From Chlorocebus sabaeus (Eukaryota; Chordata; Mammalia; Primates; Cercopithecidae), in contig NC_132925.1 in NCBI RefSeq assembly GCF_047675955.1, forward strand, positions 20,670,688-20,734,687: 64,000 nt of DNA. Direction: 5' to 3'. Shown here piece by piece: positions 27,401 to 42,543 of this stretch; position 1 is the first letter of the stretch; each line of letters opens with the position of its first letter. A program made the position numbers and the translations under genes. A model generated the notes under the pieces. The model did not search any database, was not told the DNA's origin, and was given only the letters and a program-made list of their open reading frames with translations.

Positions 27401-30400
27401 TTTAAAATATTTTGTGATATATACGTGTACATATACACACTTCCTTGAAAAACTATCAAAATCCAGGATACTGCTGGAACCTATTACACGAGTCACGTTC
27501 TTGTGGGATAAGGAGGTCTCAGTTCTACCCACTTTGAAAAAGAATAAGTAGAATGCATTTTGTTTTTCACGACCAGTTTTCCAAATTGTTCCCTTACATT
27601 CAGTAGCACTGACAAAGCCAGAAGTGTCTGGTTTGCAGCTACTTTCCACAAGAGACGCTGATGGACTGGAAGCTGCTTCAATCGGGACATCAGAAGGCTC
27701 TCTCACTACATTCTGGCAGCCACTCCATGGTTTCAGAGTTAGAGAGTGGAACTCACTGAGCACGTGAATCTCTGAAGAGCCTGTCTTGTCAAGAAAGGTT
27801 GGCTAAAAGTCTAAGTCAAAATGAAATACATTTGAAACTTAGAATATAATAATGGAAAATTAGAGCAAGCTCCTGATTTACTAAACTGCATTTTAATAAA
27901 GTACAAAGTACATCTTAAAAAGATAAAATTGCAAATAATTTTGTCCTATTACTTCATATCTCTTTTACTTTAAAAATTTTGTACTGACCATGATTCATGC
28001 CTGAGCATTTTAATTTTTAGTATTTATTTTTCCTCTTTTATAGTTCAACATTCAGGTTTTCATGCTTTCTTCTTCCCATTTGTTTTCTACTTTTGTTCTA
28101 TGTTTTATATTCAAATCCAAAGCTGAGAGCTTCTTCTCAAATAATTTTGTCTTTTTTAAAGTTAGATTTCAGTTTCCTATTATAACAAATTTAATATACT
28201 TTATTTAATAATTTAGCATATTCTTAAAACTTTGATGTTTTTATTCATATTCATTATTATTCACTAATCATTATTTTCTCAGACTTTTAGTATGTTAATG
28301 TTTCAAATGTATTATTTAAAATTTCATATTATTTTGGGGGAATGCTACCTTGGTACCTTCACATATTTATTATCAGAATAAATTATTTTCATAACTAAGT
28401 TTTAGTCATTAGAACATATGTAAAATTATGCTAAATAAGGCAGATTTAAAATCATAGAAAAAATTTAATGATAGATAAAATTTTCCTCAATTGATATTAG
28501 AGACCACACCTAAAACTACAGGGGTTTTCTTTTCCCCTGCAGAAAAACAAGAATGACAGTACCTAATGGCAGAGATTCTGAGGTATGAGTAAAATATTTG
28601 TGGTGGGAATCCAGAATCACCACCTGGATCAAGCATAATGTGACGGTGCTACACATTTTCCCTTCCCCAGACCAGATCAGTGGTAGCAAAGGTTCCTTTC
28701 CCGGTATCCTGGGTGGGTACACCTCACACATTTGTTGTAGTCAGGCCATGTATTGAGGAAAATGTCAAATTAGATGACTGACAGAAGGAAGCACATTCAG
28801 GAATAGTGGAAGGGATAGGAGTGTAGTCTCAGGTCGGGGAAGGAAAAGGAAGTAGGCAGGCTACTCTTTCTAAGCAATTCCATTCATGTCCACCTCATCT
28901 TCAATAACACAACATTAAGGGAAGCTTTGTGGAATAAGCTCTTCCAATGATGTACTTTTTTAGTAAGTCCAAAAAGAAATTTAAATGTTTATTAGGTTAC
29001 AGAGGAAGACTTGCTTTGCAAATGTTAAAGACTCAATCTGCTATCATAACTATTGATGAACAATTTGCTAGAATAAGCCCACTAACCTCAAACTTTTCAA
29101 GCTAAAATGTAAAATATATCTTTACCTGGTTGTGTTTGTGGAATTCTTGGGCGTGGCGATGTTTTTGGCTTAGGAAGAGCACGCGGTGTCTGCTTGGGAG
29201 CTAAAAGAAAGGATATAGGTTCGGAAATTTTGAGCCCTTCAAGAATGACAGTACCTAAGCCTCTAGAAGCTCGGAGATGTTTACTGATGGCTGAAGACCT
29301 AAATACCCAACGATTAAGGCTCCTAAAGATCTGTAAAGTATAGGAAGGCAACTTTTTTATGTAACAGAAAACAAAACAAAAAGTCACATTAAATGATATC
29401 TAAGATGTTCAGCTGGCAAAATGAAACTTGGGATTTCAGAAATACTGACATCAAATACCTTTTAAATAGTTTGAAAATAAATTCATAATAACAAGAATTC
29501 ATCTTTATTGTAAGTTCATATAATTTTATCAGAATATTTAGTTGTACTATTTTAAATGCAAATACATGTTTTCTAAATAAAAAACAAAGTTAACATGTTA
29601 TAGTCCAAATATACAATGTATTTTAATAGCAACTGCTAATGGGAAATTAATGTTACTAAACAAAATGCAGTTTTATTGGTTATATAGGGGAAAAGAGGGA
29701 AGATAAATTGAACACCAAGGATATTTTCTATGGAGAGTTATTCCTTTGCTGAGCAAATCCTAAAGAAATTCTAGGACAATCAGTGTAAAAACCAATTTTT
29801 TCTTCACCAAAAAAATGAAAAATCTATCCTGCTAAGGAAAGGAATTATCAGATGCAAGGTTGCAGCTTGTGGAAACACCTCATCTGGTTGAATTAAAATG
29901 TGTTTGGGATAAAGAAAGGTAAGAAGAAACATGGTCAATGTCATGTAGCTTCAGACACCTTAAGAAAAACTTGCTGAAAGTTAAGAGTTATTTGACACCA
30001 GAAGTTTCTGAAGGAGTCTGCAGAATCTTCTTCCTGATACTAAATGAAAAAATACAAGGTATACAATGGTTTCAGTGGAATCTTCTTGCCTGTAGAGAGA
30101 TGAATACTGATAAATGTTGGAGATGATCTGGTTTAGAAGCCTGGAACCTGGGGGATTAGAGCTCCCTTTGCTAATCACTGGATCTACGGTCTCAGGTTTT
30201 TCACCAAAATTACACAATTTTTAAGAACCCTTCCAATCTTAAAATTCTGTCATTCTAGAGTTTCTCACAGTTTGTGATTTTCTGATTCTCAACTACCCTA
30301 CTTGCTAAGGTTCTAACTGATATGCCACTTACTTTCCCCAGAGGATAAGAAAGACCATCTGAAGGTTAGGCATGTCATGAAGCAATTCCATGAAAAACGA

Positions 30401-33400
30401 TACAGAATGAGATAAGAATCACTAACAGCAGTATTTACGATGAGACATTCCAATAATATTATTATAGTTACTAAGAACAAAATTTGGAAAAGTTAGGTAT
30501 AACTGTCAGATTTTATTATTTTAGTCAATGTAGGTTTTCTTTTTTGTTAAAAAACTGTAGGGTTTATAGGCAACATCTAGTAGGATATTCAGCAGACAGT
30601 GAGTAAACTTGAAATCCGCATCTCCCTTTGAAACAGAGTAATATAAAAATAATTTACTGACAATCAAAACAGAAGTTTGGGCTTATTTATAACCTTCTAT
30701 TACATTGAAACCTATAGCTATTGAGAGGATTTTTTAAAATAAGAGGCATATTTAGTTATTCATGTTGATTATTTTTCATTCATTTCAAACTCCACTTTGG
30801 CTTATCACAAAAGTTTTGTGATAAGCCAAAGTAATTGTTTTGATTTTGTTTTTTCTTATTTGTGTGCAGTGAAATGGCCAAAGCACTGCAGAAAGGAGTG
30901 GAAAGAAGTAAGGTATCTGAATAACTACAAGGTGACTGGCCAGTACACTCCCTTTCATGTGGATTGCAGTCAAACTTGTTTCTGGAGGTTTCTTTTAAAA
31001 CTCAAATCAGAAAGCTTAAAATACTTTTTACATGATCACAGAACTTGTAAAACTAGTTGAGATGAATTGGAATTAAAATCAGTATATATATATTTTAAAA
31101 TGGAACAGAATATAAATGTTCTTCCCAGAAGCATTCCTATTCCCTGAATTAAACACTTGCAGAGTAACTGAGAGGTATTTTTCAACCATGTCCTAAAGAA
31201 CAACACTGCCGTTTGAGTAATTATCAATGACAGCAGGACATCAGACAGATAGGATTACCCATCAAAGTCTGTGGGCAGAATGATAAAGTCAGGGCCTCTG
31301 ATGTCTTGAGGTGACCATGCTGACATTCTGTAAACACTCACCTCATATATGACATACAAAATAACGTATTTACCGGGTTCAGTCTGAGGCTCATCTGGGC
31401 TGGGTAGGGTTATAGATTGAGAAGGCAGAGGCGACGTTTCTATGGTAATTGAAGGAAAGTACGTGGGTTACTATAGCACTCGACATACCTTGAGTACAGA
31501 TAACAGGCAGGATGGTAACAAATACATTTTTTAAAATAAAGAAAATTGCAAGTCTGCAGCAAAACAGCATTCCTACTCCTTCATAATGCATTTAGTTAAA
31601 AAAAAATAGTTGCAGATGCAGCTTACAAAGTACTTCTAAAATTCTCATTTCACATTAGAACTCTACCTGCTCAACCATGCCAGAAAGATATATTCAATAG
31701 GAACCATGAAGGGAAAAAGAATTTTAAAAATCTTATACTATGAGTCATTTAAGCAGCACTGACTTTCACTTAAAGAATGGAGAAGAAAACCACGTATGTA
31801 AATAAATGTGATGGGATGAATGTTAATGGAAAGTATGTTGCTAGGTCAGAAAGTATAAATGGATCATCACACCGAAAAAGCATTATCTGAAACATTCGAC
31901 ACAATGCCAAGCTGGCAGGATGTACAGTGTTAGGAAAAAAATTTTTAGATTCAACAGTTCTGCTGACTTATGAAGAGAAAAAAAGCAAAGTCTTGTTACA
32001 CAACTGAATGGGAGGAAAGACATTTTTGGACAATGGTTATGGATAGGAGCACCTGAAAGAAAAGCAACTGCCATGGTGAAGAGTGACGGTGTAACATGAA
32101 TTCACAATGAGATAGACCCGGAGGTTCTCAGGCGATGGTGGCAATGAGGACAGAAAGCACACAGCGTTGGGCTACCGAGGTTATTACCTAGTGTGGTCTC
32201 AGGTGGTTCAGACACATAGGTAACAGATTCCACAACTGTACCAAAACAAAGGAGAAAAATTTTAGAAACTAAGATATTAAGCTATAGTGAAGTATTTTTT
32301 TGAATATCAAATTTTATTAAGAATTTGCATCATAATTTTACAGACAGGACAATGGATTTAGACAGGAAAAAAGAATTAGGAGAAAAATCCTATTCTATAA
32401 TACTAATTCACCAATTAATATTTATGTTTTAATTGTCATTAACTGGGTTTCCAATGTTATTATACCTCAACCTTTAGACTTCAGCAGAGAAACAGGAATT
32501 TATTTTTGTATTCAGAGAGAGTCAATTATCACCTTAAGAATTCAAGAACATTGGAAGCTATAGCTCTTCAAATCTGTTTAATTGTGAATCAATGTCATAT
32601 TCCATGGATGTAACTGATGTTAATTTAAAATGTATAGAAAAAGTGAATCCAAGCATTAAAACCTTTGCTACCTTCAGTCTTTGGCTCCTCTGGCCAGAGT
32701 GGTGCTTTGGCAGTGGGATATACATAGTCTGTTTTGGCTGGTGCTAGAAGAAACGGGAATGGCTGATTAGTGGTGGGCAGCCCAAAGCATACTGTAATAG
32801 AACCCTGCATTTAATTTGAAAAAGAATTGAGCTATCTTAAGCAGATACACTCTTGAGAATAATTAACATTTAGGTAGATTATGAAGATGACCACAATTTA
32901 GGAGGGCAGAATGAAAGCAGGAAATGAAGGCAGTGCACTATGTGGGAAACACGCACACCCCATACACAATGTATGGGAGACTCAACAGCAATTCTACCTG
33001 GGACAAAGCAGATAATTCCACTTTCATTTTTTTTTTTTAAATAAGAATTCTAGTTAGAAACACACATAGAATGAGTACTTGGAGAGCAAAAGCATGGGAT
33101 GAATCCTAAAAGTGATGTGAAAATGAAAAATAGGTTGTGCATATATGTACATATTCATATTGAAAGAGCAATCAGAAAAGGTTAAAATTTTCACTTTGAG
33201 TGAGAATAAGGAAATTATGAAACTTGCATAGCAATACAGCAGATGTGAACACAATGTGCTGTATACAATGACATTCAAGACCCATTGGATGAACACAGCC
33301 AAGCTATGAGGAGCAGGTGGCTATGAAATGTCACAAAGCATGAGGACGTCCAGAGATGACTTTGCAATGAGATGGAAAAGCACATATGCTTGACTTCCCA

Positions 33401-36400
33401 TTGGGGAACATTTTTACCTATAGTCTCCTTTGGTGACTCAGTACTAAATGTAACCGATTCCAGAACATCAGAAACTAGTAAAAAACAGAAAATGGTACAA
33501 TTGATAAAGAATAGGTTGTAAGTATTTACAAAAGTGGTTTGCATCCTGTAAATGTTCAATGTTAGGATAACAACATTATTAACACTAAGGGAAGCTCTCA
33601 TAACTGAACTGAATTCACAACATTATAACTACTGTAGGTTACCATTAGCAACCTACTTTGTACATTCAACATGAGTACCAAAATGTCATTTATCTAATTA
33701 AAAGATACTCAGAAGAGATGGAAAGAAATTACAGTCCTATACTAGAAAAATTTAGGGATCCAGTGTTTTAAAATAAATATCAGGAAGTAGCAACAACATT
33801 GCTAATACTGATTTTTAAAATTTGCATCCATTTTTTCCCCCAGACCGGGTCTGGCTTTATCAACCAGATGGAGTAGGGTGGCATGAACATGGCTCACTGC
33901 AGTCTTGACCTCCTGGGCTCAATAGTCTTCCCACTTCACCCTCCTAAGTAGCTGGGACTACAGGCATGCACCACCATGCCCAGCTAATTTTTGTCTTTTT
34001 TGTAGAGTTGAGGTTTTGCCAAGGCTGGTCATAAAATTCTGAGCTCAAGCAACCCACCAGCCTTGGCCTACGGGATTACAGGTGTGAGTCACTATGCCTG
34101 GCCTATTTACAAGCTTGAAGGGCAGTATGGTTTAAAGGGTACACATTGTTTATGAGGAAATTTTATTATTTTTACTGAAATGAGAAATTTCTCCTTCCTG
34201 GATGGTCACATTTGAACTAGTGTTCTTTTAGCACAAATTTACTATTAAAGTGAGCCACAGACTTGTAACTGTTGAAAAAATAAGGGTAAATAATAAAATT
34301 AGTTCTTCTAAGTGGTTTGTCAACCACTTAATCAGATATGTGATTTTCTAGAATGACACAAATGCAACAAGTATTTTTATACATTCAAGTAGTAACATTA
34401 ATGTATTACTAATTTAACAATATGCAATCACAAAAAAGAACATTGTGTAATATTTACAATTAATGTGTATTCCTTTTTCATTTTTTATCTTTGGAAATAT
34501 AACTTAAAGAATTACAGTGTGCCTCTTAAAGCACACAGTATACCCAGACAGATAAAACAATCTATTTACCAGGTCGACTTTCTGTCATTTCTAGGCTTGG
34601 TGATGTCACTGGTTTCAGAATAAGAGTTTGCAGGTCAGTGGGAGCTGAAAGAAGAGGGTCTCAATTGTAAAAGTAATTTTATTTATTTCATAGGTTTTAG
34701 ATAGAGGTAGCAGCGACTAAAACACACAGACCCTGAAAATCATGAGGTTACAGAGAGCCATACAGAATGTGCCCTGTTTAAAGCAGATGTCAGCAAACTA
34801 TAGCCCTTCCAAGTCTAGCCCTTTGCCTGGCTTGTGGGCCAATAATGGTTCTCACATTTTTTTTTAAGTGATGGGAAAAAACGAAAAGTGATATTTCATG
34901 ACACGTGAAAATGGTATGAAGTTCAAATAAAGTTTTATTGGAAGACAGCCATATAATGAACTAAAATTGTTCAGGGCATATTCATGTATCAGCTTTGGTT
35001 GCCTTCCAGCTAAAACAGCAGAATTGAGTAGCTGTAACAGAAACCGAATGGCCCACAAATTCTAAAAAAGTTATTGTTTAACTTTTCACAGAAAAAAAAA
35101 ATTGCTGACTCCTGATTCAAAATATCCCTCTGAAAAAGCAGGAGCCTATTTGGAAAATTAAGTTCTCATGGACTATTGTATCTGAATCTCAGTTCCCACA
35201 AGAGCTAAGAGCTGCCTATAACTGATTTCATGATAGTAACATTAACAAAATGTTGAATATCATCTAGGAGCGCTTTGTTCTATATTTTAGTTTCACCATC
35301 CCCTTAGCCACCCTTAACAAGTATTGACACTTATTTTATTTGTGCTGTTCCCACCCTTCCACCCTATAATCCAAATCTATAATTATTTCAAAGCCCAACT
35401 ACTCTCTGTCATCAGCCCACATCGTTCCTTGACTCCTGTAAATATAGTCTGTTTTTACTACTCAAACAAGCAGTTCTCATAGGAGGAAATTGCTCTATAT
35501 CTAGAAAACTGTATCTAAGAAAACCTTAGGGTTTCTTCACAATTACTTTGTACTGTAAGAGGTAAAATCTGTCCTTTCTTTCGGTTTCTACCTCTGCTCC
35601 TTATTCCACCCCATTCAATTGTTAATATGGTGCTGGGTACACAAAGAATGAGGAAGTGATTGTTTTCTTAAGCAAAAGTAGCAGCACCATTGAGAAAGAG
35701 ATGAATGAAATGGAACAAGAACTGTGTAAGATCCATCCTTTGTTAGATACAGTCCTTATGCAGGGCACACGATGAATTTAGCCACTGGATAGATCTCCCT
35801 CAGCTATCAATCTAATAATGAGTCCTGTAATTGTCAAGCTGTTGACCACTATAAGTGCCTTTTCTCTTTGAAGGCACAGAAATGGGAAGATATTCAAGCT
35901 TATTTTGATACCTGTGATTCAAGTACAATGGGCTAGAGGGACTCCTTAAACCTTCTAAAACCTAAACCATAGATTTTTGTTATTTCAACTGAGAGGCTTT
36001 AGGGAGTTTAAGGTCTGAGGGATGGAATAACCCCTATTCATCCTCCTTTCTGTTTTTGAAACTAAAAGATGATGATCTTGGGTTGCTATAGTGTTTGTAG
36101 GTCTAGAAAGCATTGAAAGCATTGTATGTAGACCTATGTTTTCTAAAACAGGTTAGATTTTCTTGAGTTTATTTCCTAAATTAAAAAAAATGACTACTTT
36201 GTTTCTGCTCACTAAGGGTTCCCTTAGAGATCCTTAGTATGAAGTTCAAATATCACATATGAAGTGATTAAAGGAATAAATATCGAACATGCGTAGATAT
36301 TCAGAGGGATTCCTACTTAGCAAAGATTAAGAGCCATTGCTAAACTGTGGTGAAGAAGAGTGGTCAAGCTCATCAGTGATTGAGGAGCCTGGAACTTTCA

Positions 36401-39400
36401 GGGAAAAGCTATTTTAATGTAATAGGGACACCTTATTCCTTAAAATAGGAAGAAAATAATGAGACTAAGACACAGGTTTTATAGAAACTAAGTTACTCAA
36501 AGGGAGTTCATGGTACTTAATTGTTGCTTTATAGATCTAAATACCAAATGGAAGGGTATTTAGGTCTATAAATACTAAATACCAATTTGGACCTCAGATT
36601 TAACACTGAATCATATGGTGCAATTTTAAAGAGAGTTTCACGATGGACAGCTGTCCTTCACTGGGTCCAGGGACATCTGCGAAAAACAGATAACACCAAG
36701 ACTGCTGACTATTTTAAAATGAAGTGTAGAATGGAATAACAGCGTCTTAGGAAGCAGAAGCAACTCTGGCCATGATGGTGCTCAAGTAGGTTTTTAAACA
36801 GCAATAAAAAGCATTTAATGCAAGTCACAAAAATCATTACCAAATGTTGTTCCTGGAGCATCAGTACTATGAACAACAGGTTCAAAGCCTGTAACAGAAA
36901 CTAACCAAAAGCAACATTAAAAAAAAAAACCCTCAATTTTTATTTTCAAACATGAGTTTCAAATTATACACAATTTTTTTTAAAACTTTGGAATTGATAG
37001 GAAGCATATAGTTGCTTTTGGAAGATTTGGCCACACTAGCTAGAACAATTCATCACAGAAGGTAGTTACAATCTTTGAACTCTGCTACATATATTGATAT
37101 TATCCACATGAGGTTTTCCTAGGTATTTGGTTTTCTAAGTAGTATGGATGTTTGCTTTGGAAATTTGTTTAGGCAACAGATATGAAAATATATAGAGAAA
37201 TATATATGAAAGTAACTTGTTGCTTTTCTTGGAAGTTGAAAAAAATGCCTGTTTATGTAACCATGTCTATTACAAATGGATCACATGTTTCAATGTAGAT
37301 ATAGCAATAAATACCCATGAGTACGCTAATCTCACTGGAAACGCATCTTTAAAGAGGGACCAAAAACGTCATTCAAACCAAGTCATTTAGGAGATCAGGC
37401 ACACGTGTCCCCAAGCCATGTTCTCCTGGACGGCTCTGTATGAGAAGCAGCCGCTACCATGTCAAATAATTTGATTCTTAGAAAACATGATGACTGTTAC
37501 TTCCTGTCATAGGCATTTCGTTAGGACTTCATTGGGACAGCCCACCAGGGTTCAGGTTCCTTGGCTCCTTAAACCAAGGATTCATACATTTACCCGATTT
37601 GTTCTGAGGTACTTCAGGACTTGATGTAGTTTTGGGTCTGGGACGGGGACGACGTGTCCGTTGTGTTTTAGGAGCTGAAGGAAGAAACTCTGGATTACTC
37701 TAGTGCAGGTGGCTTTGGAGACAAACTTTAGGTTTTTAAAGGTATGTCATATTTCCTTGAGATTTAAGTCATATGTCTTTTAAGATTAAAATATTTTCTA
37801 TTGTGTTAATTTTTTTAATCACTGAAAGATTCTTGAGACAGGAAACTTACGTATAAAATCAAGTTGAAAAGTGAAGAGACTCATACCTCTTTAACTTCAA
37901 AAACACTAGAGCCAAACTCTGGATGATAGAATCTTAGGCTCACACTAAATCTTTTGAGTATGCCAAAGAATCCATGATACCATAAGAACTGTTAGAGTTT
38001 AGCCAGTTTAGATAAGATACAGCCACCAGCAACTGTGTTTGAAATTTAGCTTTAGACATGAATGCTGTTTAGACAAAAGCAGATGACACAAATTCAAATA
38101 AGATTACATGGTAGACTCTGAACTAGGTCCATGCATAGCTTTTGAAAATAATAGGTAACTTCTAAGGATCACTAATACTCTAATATAAAGTTGAAGGACA
38201 ATATAAAGTTGAAGGACAGCAGAGGATGACAAGATAGTCCTACAAAGCTGATGACAATGTGATTATGATAATGATGGAATGGATTTGAAAATAAGCAGGG
38301 AAAAATTATTCAGGAACACAGAATATCATTACCTAATGTTGTTTCTGGAATCTTGGTTCTAAAAGTATCAGGTTCAAGGACTGTAGAAACAACTAGACAA
38401 AAATAATAAAGCAAAGAGATTTAACTTGAATATTAATTTCACACGTCAATTTTTAAGCTTCAGAACTGAGAGAAAAGTAAGACTTGTTTTTTGCAGATTT
38501 GGTCAAACCATGGTTAGGCACTCATTAGTCTCATAAGATAGACTTGCAAGATAGCATTGCACTCAGTTTAATATCACTATGTGGTCAACAAGACATTCTT
38601 CTAGATGTTTGATTATCTGATTCTTGCTACATATTAGTGGAAGATTGTTGGACAAGCTTTTTACACATTTGCATAATATATGCTTTTGTAACTGTACTGA
38701 AAAAGGCATTTATCAGTCTACTTGCACTTCTATAGAAGTTGGGATAAATGTCTTGTTATCTACTGTTTAAATAACTATGGGTACAATAAAGAGTTCATAT
38801 GTATGAAAGCATAAAGAACACCATGTAATTAATAAACGGTGCTCATCAAAATCTCAAAAGTTTTCCTTGATTCAGTAAAAGTTAAGAAACTGTTAAACCT
38901 TAATAGAGATGAATAAAGAATCAGCCTATCTGGAATAGGCTTCTATTATGGAAGTCTATCATTAAAACTTCCAAGACTTAGGTACATTTTACAATTTAAG
39001 AATTTACTATAAACATCATTCCTTGAAACAAAAAAATCAATGTTACACAGATCCTAATATAATAAAAAATAATATGAGCAAAGAAACACTGTGCTTCCCT
39101 ACAATTGATGAGGAATAAGCAGCATAAATAAGGGATAGCTGGAGATTCGTGTTTGAAATGCAGCTTAAAGTGGTCAATGCTGTCGAGATAAATGCACATG
39201 ATTGCATGACATAACATTGAACAGTTAAAAGCAGTTTGATGTCCTGATAATAGTTCATGCACAGTTCGCTCAAATTCAACTGATAATTTGACATAGAGTC
39301 TAACATAATTTCAAGATAAAGACTATAATGGAATGATGACAAAGAATGACAGAATGGTCTTACAATGAAGAAGAAACTGACTACAGTGGTATGACAATAA

Positions 39401-42400
39401 GCAGGAAGAGCACTATTTGAAGGACACACACTCTCATTACCCATGGTTTTTGGAGCTTCAGTTCTGAGAGTACCAGGTTCAAGATCTGTAACAGGAACTA
39501 ATTAAAAGCAATGAAATAAACACTTGTGAAAAGCCAGTAAATTATATCTTTCCAGTATAATACTGCTTCAATCAGTATATAGCGATTTTAAGAAATTTTC
39601 TGAAATTTGATACTTGTTATTTGAAGACTTGGCCATCTTATAGCCAGATAAACAATTTTTTTAAGAGGCACTTAGTCACAGCCTACACAATTTGGCACAC
39701 ATCTCAGTAAAGCCCACATAATATTCTCGTAGGTGTCTGAGTACTTAATTCCAACTAGAAGACTTCCTTAGAAGCTTAATCAGGCATTTTGCCAAATATA
39801 TACTTATCTAACTGTCCTAGTAACTGTTGGCATGTTTGTGGAAGCTTTAATAATGTGTCTAAATGGGCAAGAATATAGTCAACAGCCTGTTTGAGAGAAG
39901 ACATAGCAAAGAATAAAGCAAAGTGAATCTTACGGAGCTTTCATTTGCAGTAAAGGCACTCAACAAATCAGGATAAGGGACACACACACAGAGTTGCTCT
40001 CTACTCCCATCATAAAAATGCAGGACCCTAGATGGATGATGCTTCTTGGGTCAGATGCAGACTTTCGAGTCATATCTTCAAGGACTTTCTTCAGCTGCTC
40101 TTACAAACCCTTCCAAATGCAGCTGTCATCACTACTTAGAAGCAGAATCCTGTGTGTTTCTGGAAGCCTGTGCCCTCTGACTTGCCTCTACCCCTCCTGT
40201 CTTTCTGACTCTCTTCATCTCTAAGATTTTAAGACCCAACTTCTTTCCAATTATTTATTCTTATTCTTCATAACATTTTCTTTTTCTAAGCTTATAGATG
40301 TGTACAGCACCCCTCAAAACAAGTTCAATTTGCCCAGATACACTCTCTTGCTTCAATCTTTGGGACAGGTTTTGACCTTGACTATACTACAGAGTAAGAT
40401 GTGAAAAACAAGCTTCCTCCTCCTGTGATAGCCTCACAGTTGTTGATGTGGCTGTGGGAAGACAGAAGGCACTTAAATATTTTTCTAGAAATAAAAATGC
40501 AAGTTCTATTTAAGGCATTTTGTCTTTATGAGGACAATTGAATGAAATAAAAAGTAGTAAATAAGAGGCCGGGTGTGGTGGCTTACGCCTGTAATCCCAG
40601 CACTTTGGGAGGCCGAGGCAAGCAGAACATGTGGTCAGGAGTTTGAGGCCAGTCTGACCAACATGGCGAAACCTGTCTCTACTAAAAATACAAAAATTAG
40701 CCGGGCATGGTGGCGCACGCCTGTAATCTCAGCTACTCAGGAGGCTGAGGCAGGAGAATCACTTGAACTGGGAAGCGGAGATTGCAGTGAGCTGAGATTG
40801 TGCCATTGCACTCCAGCCTGGGCAACAGAGTAAGACTCTGTCTCAAAAAAAAAAAAAAAAAAGTAAATAAGATACATAGTAAGAGACAAACCTGTATGCA
40901 GAAAGTGCAAGGAATTCACCTGCTACACAGATCTATCCCAATTGTGTTCTCCTTTGCTAACTCAACAGGGGGAGCAGCAGCAGATCATTTTGTGCCTTCA
41001 CCCACATGGTGCTCACACGGGCCATCACTCCCATCGTTGGCATCCATTATAAATTCCCGAGAACTGCTAGGATGAGCTACTTTAACCAGAAACCCGAATT
41101 TACCCGGTTTGGTCTGAGGAACCTCAGGACTTGGTGTGGTTTTAGTTTTGGGACGTGGACGACGAGTTCGTTGTGATGTTTTAGGAGCTGAAGAAAGAAA
41201 ACCTTCAGTTACTACAGAGTCCGTAGTTCAGAAGCTATGAGTAGCATGACATATGGTTTGAGATCTCTTAAAACTTACTAGATTTTCTCATATTTCAGGA
41301 AATACGTCTTTTTAACTTTTTAATTAGAAACATTTACTATTATTATAATAGTATGTCTCCTTTTACAATTGAAGAAAGTTTTTTGGGAGAAAGTGTCACA
41401 TTCTAAAATGAAATTGCTAACTTAAGAAGTGAACAATAGTCAATAGGACTCATCAAATAAAAAGGTTAAGAGTCACTGCTAAAATATCACAGTGCTGGTA
41501 GTCAGTTGTAAGTTCTTTCACAATTACTAAAACAAGACCACATAATTAACAAAAATGTCAATCAGAGAATATCACATAGATAGCAAAAATAAGTGAGTAA
41601 GTAGAACTTTAGATTCATAAAGGAACTCTTTGGTACCACAATAATGTTAGAATCAAGAAAACTGCATTTTAAAGTCACCTTTAACAAAAAAGTTGGTTAA
41701 AAAAACACACTGGATGACAAAATAATTTCAGATGGTTACATACCCAAAAGATAGCCTGAGTTAGGTTCATGCATGGCTCTTTTAAAAACAAAGGGTGATT
41801 TAAGAGTCAGTATTTTCAATACCTTTAGGATGAAGAATATGATGGAATGACAACAGAGAATGACGATGTAGTCTTAAAAAGCATAAGAATCTGCGGCTAT
41901 GATGATGGAATGGGTTTGACGATGAGAAGGAAGGACACTTAATGAGGATTGCAACGTGCTATTACCTTGTGTTGTCACCCAAGTCTCAGTTCTGAGTGTA
42001 ACAGGTTTGAGCTCTGCAGTAGGAACTGACCAAAAGTATTAAAATTAACCAAATGATTATTTTAAATGAATGTAAACTCAAAACTTTTCTTCAAAAATGA
42101 GTCTTACTAGTATAATACAGCCTATAGAATTATATGGCAACCTTTAAAACTAAAAAAGTAGGCAGTTGATTTCCAAAAATTTGATACCTAAGACAGGTAC
42201 CTAAGTCAGGTACCTATTTCCTTATTCCTCATTCTGGTTATCTAATTAATAATCCAAAATGGACTATGTAGGTATTGCTAGGAATTCATCTCTGGAAAGA
42301 GATAGAGGTCTTAGCATGATGAATTGAGTAGGATATACCTCCATTCTGAGCAAAGAGAGAACATGCCCTCATGTGGAAAGAACAGCTTGCTGATGTCTAC

Positions 42401-42502
42401 CAGATCAAATCCCAACTGCTCCATCAGGGACCTAGGCATCTCCGCCATGGGTATCCATGGTCCTAGTGAGATTCAGAAGGGATTTGCCTGTCATCTTGAA
42501 GA

Positions 42503-42543
<41 letters not shown>

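Larger units (their letters stand above)
25867..29125. other. Intron, 3.3 kb, with MIR and a candidate exon
   Basis: Contains the MIR copy at 26510 and the candidate cassette exon at 27598-27672. The stretch 27.8-28.5 kb is very AT-rich with no recognisable element. Confidence 0.55.

Noticed and set aside
27392..27763. 123-codon minus-strand open frame as an independent gene
   Set aside because: No gene-like context as a whole. Only an internal 75-nt part with splice borders was kept, as a low-confidence candidate exon.
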